NCBI GenBank assembly: GCA_903904635.1
Contig: CAIVDH010000262.1
Location: 1 to 5,243 of the forward strand
DNA length: 5,243 bases
Direction: 5' to 3'
DNA from: an uncultured Burkholderiales bacterium
Lineage (GTDB): Bacteria > Pseudomonadota > Gammaproteobacteria > Burkholderiales > Burkholderiaceae_D
A program made the translations under genes and the position numbers. Positions within the stretch are counted from its first letter, which is position 1. Each line of letters begins with the position of its first letter. The notes under the pieces are model-generated. The model did not search any database. It saw nothing but the letters and a program-made list of their open reading frames with translations, and was not told the DNA's origin. Below are positions 1 to 3,994 of this stretch, piece after piece.

Positions 1-128
1 CACATCAAGACCACGCTCGGCAACTATCGTCATTACCCGAGATGATGGCGGCGTGGTTGGTGCTGATTTGATTTGATTTAATCAGATTCAGATCGCTACA
101 GAGTTTGCATCTAAAAACTAATTTGCCC
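1..128. other. Left-edge region with no assignable gene
   Basis: No coding sequence can be assigned with confidence here. On the plus strand one frame reads 14 codons from the edge (ending NYRHYPR) to a TGA at 43-45, and another reads to a TGA at 74-76. Either could be the tail of an upstream gene. On the minus strand an ATG at 33-31 opens a frame beginning MTIVAERGLDV that stays open to the edge, so a divergent gene starting here is equally possible. Visible sequence is too short to choose. Bases 63-85 are AT-rich with a TGATTT-type iteration and a short palindrome. There is no GC-rich hairpin followed by a T-run, so I see no intrinsic terminator for an upstream gene. Confidence 0.4.
74..84. 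repeat. Short palindrome TGATTtAATCA
   Basis: An 11-bp perfect inverted repeat (5-bp arms, one central base). It sits at the end of a small TGATT-T iteration, and a longer CTGATT/AATCAG pairing (63-68 with 80-85) surrounds it. It is about 130 bp upstream of the first gene of the plus-strand operon. It could be an operator half-pair, or simply AT-rich low complexity; no known regulator consensus is recognised in it. Confidence 0.3.
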
Positions 129-151
129 ATGTCATCATGTAGCAATATAAC
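123..151 (+). promoter_or_regulatory. Alternative sigma70-type promoter
   Basis: TTGCCC (123-128, 4/6 to TTGACA) and TATAAC (146-151, 5/6 to TATAAT) are separated by an ideal 17 nt. Transcription would begin near 158 and give a leader of about 55 nt. The elements overlap the putative Pho box, so this could be a basal promoter that PhoB occupies or replaces under phosphate starvation, or a chance match in AT-rich DNA. Confidence 0.4.
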
Positions 152-168
152 TGTCATCGTGTTGCATT
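129..168 (+). promoter_or_regulatory. Putative Pho box (PhoB-binding direct repeats)
   Basis: Seven-base half-sites related to CTGTCAT occur in an 11-bp phase at 129 (ATGTCAT, 6/7), 140 (TAGCAAT, 3/7), 151 (CTGTCAT, 7/7) and 162 (TTGCATT, 3/7). The stretch 140-157 matches the E. coli Pho-box consensus CTGTCATAWAWCTGTCAY at 14 of 18 positions, including the AT-rich spacer ATAA. The repeat TGTCATCRTGT is seen at 130-140 and again at 152-162, exactly 22 bp (two PhoB repeat units) apart. In known Pho promoters the box replaces the -35 element and the -10 lies about 10 bp downstream; that geometry is met here by TAAACT at 179-184. The two outer strong half-sites being two units apart, with a weak unit between, is atypical. 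PhoB control is inferred from the match plus the lipid-remodelling gene content downstream. Confidence 0.6.
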
Positions 169-178
169 AATCAATTTG

Positions 179-184
179 TAAACT
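179..184 (+). promoter_or_regulatory. Candidate -10 element of the Pho-type promoter
   Basis: TAAACT matches TATAAT at 4 of 6 positions, including the first two bases and the last. It begins exactly 10 bp after the end of the 11-bp-phased half-site array (168), the distance seen in classical PhoB-activated promoters such as E. coli phoA. Transcription would start near 190, leaving a leader of about 22 nt that still contains the ribosome binding site at 202-206. Confidence 0.4.
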
Positions 185-201
185 TCTCTTAGTACAACTA
201 C

Positions 202-206
202 AGGGA
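202..206 (+). promoter_or_regulatory. Ribosome binding site of the first operon gene
   Basis: AGGGA lies 6 nt before the ATG at 213. This favours 213 over the in-frame ATG at 222, which would be 15 nt away. Confidence 0.6.
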
Positions 207-212
207 AGAATC

Positions 213-980
213 ATGCGATTGATGACCGTTGCGGCAGACTCCACCCCGAGCTTTTCCAAACTGAGCCTGAGTCTGGCCAGTAGTCTTAAAGAGATACGCG
301 AAGTTCAGCGTCTGCGCTATAAAGTATTTGTTGAGGCCATGGGGCTATCTGCTTTATCAAATCCGGATGGCCTGGATCAGGATGAATTTGATCAGTATTG
401 CGATCACCTGATCGTGCGCGACAATCACACACTCAAGATAGTCGGCACGTATCGTGTATTACCACCGAGCGCTATTGCAAGAACCGGTGGCTTTTATTCT
501 GAAAAAGAATTTAATCTGGGCAGATTAGAAAATCTGCGTCCCCGCATCACCGAAGCAGGACGCGCCTGCATACATCCTGACTATCGTAGCGGCGGCGTCA
601 TCATGATGCTCTGGGCTGGCTTAGCTGCCTGCATGCGTAAAGAAAAATCGGAATATCTGATCGGCTGCGCAAGTGTGAGTCTGGCAGATAACGGTAACAC
701 CATTAATTCCGTTTGCCGCAGTCTGACAGCAGATCAAATCGCGCCTGCTGAATACCGCGTTGAACCACATCTGCCTTTTCTACTACATGATGATGCCTTG
801 CCAGAAAAATGGCACACACCGCCTTTGATCAAAGGATATTTGAAAAGTGGCGCGTGGGTTTGTGGCGATCCGGCGTGGGATCATGATTTTCATAGCGCTG
901 ATTTATTCATGATGCTGCCACTATCGCGACTCGATAGCCGCTATGCCCGTCACTACCTGAAAGATAAGGAAACCGCATGA
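213..980 (+). CDS. olsB: OlsB-type GNAT acyltransferase (ornithine lipid synthesis)
   Basis: A 255-residue GNAT-fold protein resembling OlsB, which transfers a 3-hydroxyacyl group from acyl-ACP to the alpha-amino group of ornithine to give lyso-ornithine lipid (databases often label this family 'putative hemolysin' or 'GNAT family'). Family hallmarks are visible: RLRYKVFVEAMG near residues 33-44, EFDQYCDHLIV (58-68), VGTYRV (77-82), GGFYSEKEF (92-100), the acyl-donor segment EAGRACIHPDYR (114-125), IGCASV (150-155), and the C-terminal PPLIKGYLKSGAWVCG block (203-218) with FHSADLFMMLPL. The first ~20 residues are Ser-rich and weakly conserved. No signal peptide is evident; the enzyme should act at the cytoplasmic membrane face. 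The OlsA partner that would complete ornithine lipid is not in the window. It is first in a four-gene operon and overlaps the next gene by 4 nt (ATGA). An acyltransferase with another amino-acid acceptor remains possible. Confidence 0.8.
   Translation: MRLMTVAADSTPSFSKLSLSLASSLKEIREVQRLRYKVFVEAMGLSALSNPDGLDQDEFDQYCDHLIVRDNHTLKIVGTYRVLPPSAIARTGGFYSEKEFNLGRLENLRPRITEAGRACIHPDYRSGGVIMMLWAGLAACMRKEKSEYLIGCASVSLADNGNTINSVCRSLTADQIAPAEYRVEPHLPFLLHDDALPEKWHTPPLIKGYLKSGAWVCGDPAWDHDFHSADLFMMLPLSRLDSRYARHYLKDKETA
966..970 (+). promoter_or_regulatory. Ribosome binding site of the metallophosphoesterase gene
   Basis: AAGGA within the end of the preceding gene lies 6 nt upstream of the ATG at 977. It supports that start and translational coupling through the ATGA overlap. 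Confidence 0.6.
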
Positions 981-1852
981 ACGGTCCTGCTCCTTCATTA
1001 CCATTTCTCCGATCTGGCAAACGAGAAAAAGAAACTTATAAAAAAAATAAACCGCTACATTTCCGTACCATCTGGATTTCTGATATCCATCTGGGCACCA
1101 GCGGCTGTCAGGCTAAACGTTTGCTGGAATTTTTGAAGGCAACGGAATCCGACAAGCTCTATCTGGTTGGTGACATAGTCGATGGCTGGCAGCTAAAGCG
1201 CCGCTGGTACTGGCATCAGACTCACAATGATGTCGTACAGCTCGTAATGAAGAAAGCTAAAAAAGGTACCAATGTTATTTTTGTACCTGGCAATCATGAC
1301 GAATCTGTTCGCCAATTCATTGGTCTGGATTTCGGCGGCATAAAAATCCGTGATGAACATGTGCACACCACAGCCGCTGGCAAGCGCATGCTGGTATTAC
1401 ACGGTGACCGCTTTGATGGTGTCATAGCCTGTGCAAAATGGCTGGCCTACGTAGGCGATTCTGCTTACACCATGATCCTGAAATTTAATAACGTCTACAA
1501 CGCCTGGCGCGCGCGCGCAGGCCTGCCTTACTGGTCACTTTCACAATACCTCAAGCTGAAAGTCAAAAATGCCGTCAGCTATATCAGCTCATTTGAAGAT
1601 GCGCTGGCTGCGGAAGCCCGTAAGCAAAATCTGGATGGTGTGATTTGCGGTCATATCCATAAACCGGAAATTCGCGACATTAACGGCATTTTGTACTGCA
1701 ATGATGGTGACTGGGTAGAGAGTCTGTCGGCATTGGTAGAGGATGAAGCCGGCGAGCTCAAACTCGTTTACTGGCAGGAGATTATGCTGCGCTGGGAGCA
1801 GACACAATTTACGCTTTCCAAAGAAGAAGAATTATGTCTGGCACCGGCATGA
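977..1852 (+). CDS. LpxH-superfamily metallophosphoesterase, probable PlcP-like phospholipase C
   Basis: A 291-residue calcineurin-like metallophosphoesterase (COG2908 type) with every metal-binding motif present: SDIHLG (D36, H38), VGDIVDGW (D66), GNHDE (N106, H107, D108), LHGD (H142) and GHIHKP (H226, H228). Genuine LpxH has GNRD, where the arginine binds UDP-diacylglucosamine; here that position is histidine. The protein is also longer than the ~240 residues of E. coli LpxH, with a Lys/Arg-rich N-terminal extension (residues 12-25) and a helical insert around 150-210. Rhizobial PlcP, a Mn-dependent enzyme that releases phosphocholine or phosphoethanolamine from phospholipids during phosphate starvation, belongs to this same superfamily. 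Its position between an OlsB-like gene and a diacylglycerol-type glycosyltransferase makes PlcP-like headgroup removal the best reading, because it would supply diacylglycerol to the next enzyme. Other options are an LpxH-like enzyme or an unrelated phosphodiesterase. No signal peptide or membrane segment is seen. It overlaps the next gene by 19 nt. Confidence 0.7.
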   Translation: MNGPAPSLPFLRSGKREKETYKKNKPLHFRTIWISDIHLGTSGCQAKRLLEFLKATESDKLYLVGDIVDGWQLKRRWYWHQTHNDVVQLVMKKAKKGTNVIFVPGNHDESVRQFIGLDFGGIKIRDEHVHTTAAGKRMLVLHGDRFDGVIACAKWLAYVGDSAYTMILKFNNVYNAWRARAGLPYWSLSQYLKLKVKNAVSYISSFEDALAAEARKQNLDGVICGHIHKPEIRDINGILYCNDGDWVESLSALVEDEAGELKLVYWQEIMLRWEQTQFTLSKEEELCLAPA

Positions 1853-3093
1853 GCTATTTAGCGAGGTTATGGGATGCACAATTATTTAGCAATTTTGAAG
1901 TGACACGTTTTTTAGATACTTCCCAAAAAAATAAAGTGCCGCGCAGACCTTGTATTTTGGTGCTGAGCGTTTCAGCAGGTAATGGTCATGTGCGTGCTGC
2001 AGAGGCCTTACAGGCGCAGGCAAAAATAAGCTTTCCGGGTGTCTCTGTTGCACATCGCGACGTAATGCAATTGATGCCTGCCATGTTTAGAAAAATATAC
2101 ACCGACTGGTATATGAAACTCGCCAGTCATTTCCCTGAAGTATGGGGTTGGCTATATCGTAAAACAGATACCGCTAAAAATAAAAGCTGGCTTGATGCCA
2201 TTAGAAAAAAAATAGAGCATTTTTGTGCGCGCAGAATTTATAACGATGTTGCGCAGATTGCTCCTGATGCCATCATCTGCACACATTTTTTACCTGCTGA
2301 ATTATTGACGGCTGCAGCAAGACGCCATCAGCTAAACTGCCCCATCTGGATACAAGTAACTGATTTTGATTTTCACCAGATGTGGCTACATGAGGGAATT
2401 AGCGGCTATTTTGTTGCCACGGATGAGCTGGCCTATCGACTACAGTCTTATGGCGTCAACAAACATAAAATTATTGTATCGGGTATACCTGTGATGCCAG
2501 GATTTACTATGGCTCAATCAAGACAGCATCAGGCAAATCATTTTGACCTAAATCCTGCACGAACTACTGTGCTGATGATGGGCGGCGGTGCAGGCATAGG
2601 CGGCATGGAAGCTCTGGCCAGACAACTACTTAATCTGGAACAAAATTTTCAGCTGATTGTTTTAGCGGGCAAGAATAAAACGCTGCTCGCATCACTGCAA
2701 GTACTCGCTTTATGTTTTCCAAAAAAGCTGCGTGTCATCGGTTTTACACAAGAAGTACATGCCCTGATGGCCTGTTCTGACATCGTCATCACCAAACCGG
2801 GTGGTTTGAGTACGTCTGAATGTCTGGTTATGGGTTTGCCTATGTTGTTGGTCAACCCGATTCCAGGACAAGAAGAGCGCAATGCGGCTTTTCTGCTGCA
2901 GGAAGGCGCAGCGATCAGGGCTGATGATACGGCTACGCTTCTTTACAGACTACAAAGTTTATTACAGGATCAACCGCGCTTGTCAGTCATGCGCAGCCGG
3001 GCAAAAGCATTGGCTAAACCTGATGCGGCTATCACAGCCTTAACCACTGTGATGGACGCCATCTATAAACACGATATGGTCGAGGCCGCCTGA
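1834..3093 (+). CDS. GT28 glycosyltransferase, UgtP/MGDG-synthase type (probable diacylglycerol glycosyltransferase)
   Basis: A 419-residue GT-B protein with two halves. The N-terminal MGDG-synthase-like domain (about 40-215) has the acceptor-side glycine motif SAGNGHVRAAEAL (47-59), CTHFLPAEL (149-157), TDFDFHQMWLHEG (176-188), then FVATDEL and a SGIPV element. The C-terminal GT28 nucleotide-sugar domain (about 243-395) has MMGGGAGIGG (248-257), the donor loop ITKPGGLSTSE (319-329) and NPIPGQEERNA (341-351). The closest pattern I recall is B. subtilis UgtP (TDF..HKIWVHE, VATD, GIPI.P, TKPGG, PVPGQE), which moves glucose from UDP-glucose to diacylglycerol; plant and Chloroflexus MGDG synthases are more distant relatives. 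The donor sugar cannot be read from sequence. Its acceptor would plausibly be the diacylglycerol made by the upstream phosphoesterase. It should be a peripheral membrane enzyme of the cytoplasmic face. Start 1834 has purine-rich AAGAAGAA just upstream; an in-frame ATG at 1849 would give a 4-nt ATGA overlap instead. Confidence 0.8.
   Translation: MSGTGMSYLARLWDAQLFSNFEVTRFLDTSQKNKVPRRPCILVLSVSAGNGHVRAAEALQAQAKISFPGVSVAHRDVMQLMPAMFRKIYTDWYMKLASHFPEVWGWLYRKTDTAKNKSWLDAIRKKIEHFCARRIYNDVAQIAPDAIICTHFLPAELLTAAARRHQLNCPIWIQVTDFDFHQMWLHEGISGYFVATDELAYRLQSYGVNKHKIIVSGIPVMPGFTMAQSRQHQANHFDLNPARTTVLMMGGGAGIGGMEALARQLLNLEQNFQLIVLAGKNKTLLASLQVLALCFPKKLRVIGFTQEVHALMACSDIVITKPGGLSTSECLVMGLPMLLVNPIPGQEERNAAFLLQEGAAIRADDTATLLYRLQSLLQDQPRLSVMRSRAKALAKPDAAITALTTVMDAIYKHDMVEAA
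3082..3085 (+). promoter_or_regulatory. Ribosome binding site of the small membrane protein gene
   Basis: GAGG lies 7 nt before the ATG at 3093, inside the last codons of the glycosyltransferase gene. It supports translation of the small downstream gene through the TGATG stop-start overlap. Confidence 0.5.
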
Positions 3094-3539
3094 TGTTGGT
3101 GACGTTATTATTTGTGATGCTGTTAGGATTTTTTTTCGCCAAGCTGGAAATTGCTATCGAGGGCGACGCTGGCTGGGCAAGCAGCCTGCCTACCTGGCGT
3201 ATTGAAGAGCACTGGATGCTGGATTGGTTCTGGGGTGGTCGCGCCATGACGGGCTATCACGCATGGGCATTTTCACTCGTCGCACTTTTTTTTCATTTCC
3301 CACTGATTTTCAGTGCCCAATTGACTTGGGTAAATGAAGCGCGTGCCTTGGCATGCATTATGGTGTTCTGGGTGACAGAAGATTTTTTATGGTTTGTGCT
3401 CAATCCCGCATTTGGTCTTGCACGCTTTTCTAAGCTGCATGCACATTGGCATAGAAACTGGGTATTAGGTGCGCCGATAGAGTATTGGATTTTTTTGCCA
3501 GTCGGGCTAGTCTTATTGCACTGGTCGTACCTGAATTAA
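3093..3539 (+). CDS. Small Trp-rich integral membrane protein of unknown function
   Basis: A 148-residue hydrophobic protein that I do not recognise. About four membrane segments are suggested: residues 2-20, 57-77, 84-104 and 129-146. Between the first two is a polar loop with motif-like blocks GWASSLPTWR (27-36) and WFWGGRAMTGYH (45-56). The third segment carries an acidic pair, E96-D97, inside a hydrophobic stretch (VTEDFLWFVLNP). The loop before the last segment has a histidine cluster, H116, H118 and H120 (KLHAHWHRNW). It contains 13 tryptophans (about 9%), far above normal. The first segment may act as an uncleaved signal anchor. The start overlaps the glycosyltransferase stop by 1 nt, so it is almost certainly co-expressed and may act in the same lipid pathway, for example in glycolipid handling or as an accessory membrane subunit. 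That role is inference from context only. The gene ends on the sixA stop from the opposite strand. Confidence 0.75.
   Translation: MLVTLLFVMLLGFFFAKLEIAIEGDAGWASSLPTWRIEEHWMLDWFWGGRAMTGYHAWAFSLVALFFHFPLIFSAQLTWVNEARALACIMVFWVTEDFLWFVLNPAFGLARFSKLHAHWHRNWVLGAPIEYWIFLPVGLVLLHWSYLN
3536..3539. other. Convergent stop-codon overlap (TTAA)
   Basis: The plus-strand membrane protein ends with TAA at 3537-3539 and minus-strand sixA ends with TAA at 3538-3536, so the two stops share a palindromic TTAA. No intergenic space exists, and no GC hairpin with a following T-run is visible for either direction within roughly 60 bp. A weak CCAGT/ACTGG pairing near 3498-3525 lacks a U-tract on either strand. Confidence 0.85.
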
Positions 3540-3994
3540 TCAAGAAAAAATTCTGGCGCAAACACCGCACGCAAATAAACTTCATTACCATCTTCACGCT
3601 GGCGGTTTGAAATCCACCAGGCGTTAGATTTTTTTACAGTCCAGTCTTGAACTGTTCCTGTCAGCAGCAACGACGCCACCTGCCCCAGCCAGGGTTGATG
3701 CCCAATGACCATCACTGGCACGCGCGCATCTGGCCAACCGGCTAACTCGACTATGTTTTGTGGAAGGGCTGCGGGGCCTAGTGCATCAATGATTTTAAAT
3801 TTCCTGCCTAATGCCTCCGCTGTTTGTATCGTACGCACGGTAGGGCTGCAATAAATACGGCAGCTTTCAGGCAAACTACGATCCAGCCAGGATGACATTT
3901 TTGCTGCCTGTTTGCGACCATGGGGCGTGAGCGCACGTTCAAAATCCTGCTCGCCAACTTCAGCTTGCGCATGCCGCCACAGTATTAAATCCAC
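3536..3994 (-). CDS. sixA: SixA-type phosphohistidine phosphatase
   Basis: A 152-residue histidine-phosphatase-superfamily protein of the short SixA class. The catalytic RHG-type motif is at the N-terminus as LWRHAQAE (R7, H8 as phospho-acceptor). It is followed by the typical LTPHGRKQA (22-30), SPTVRTIQTAE (50-60, with R54) and the second catalytic-pocket histidine in VIGHQPWLG (H99). Length fits SixA, which in E. coli dephosphorylates phosphohistidine, first reported on ArcB and later on nitrogen-PTS components. Translation starts at GTG (3994-3992), directly after the TAA of the upstream polyphosphate kinase gene, with a strong GGAGG in front, so the two are co-transcribed and probably translationally coupled. 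Pairing with ppk suggests a link to phosphate or phosphorelay metabolism, but the substrate here is unknown. No signal peptide; cytoplasmic. Confidence 0.85.
   Translation of the reverse strand: MDLILWRHAQAEVGEQDFERALTPHGRKQAAKMSSWLDRSLPESCRIYCSPTVRTIQTAEALGRKFKIIDALGPAALPQNIVELAGWPDARVPVMVIGHQPWLGQVASLLLTGTVQDWTVKKSNAWWISNRQREDGNEVYLRAVFAPEFFLD

Noticed and set aside
1507..1518. Alternating GC run inside the metallophosphoesterase gene as a slippage or Z-DNA element
   Set aside because: Short, and explained by Trp-Arg-Ala-Arg-Ala codons in an intact frame; no sign of phase variation.
1589..1807. Open frame on the minus strand, 72 codons
   Set aside because: Lies wholly inside the metallophosphoesterase gene opposite its conserved GHIHKP region; the protein has no recognisable features.
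2649..2882. Open frame on the minus strand, 77 codons
   Set aside because: Antisense to the conserved donor-binding domain of the glycosyltransferase; a coding shadow.
3032..3247. Open frame on the minus strand, 71 codons
   Set aside because: Antisense across the glycosyltransferase/membrane-protein junction; low-complexity Arg/Pro-rich product with no ribosome binding site support.
3496..3527. CCAGT/ACTGG inverted repeat as a terminator for the plus-strand operon
   Set aside because: Only a 5-bp stem with a ~17-nt loop and no U-tract after it on either strand; the nearby T-run lies on the wrong side.
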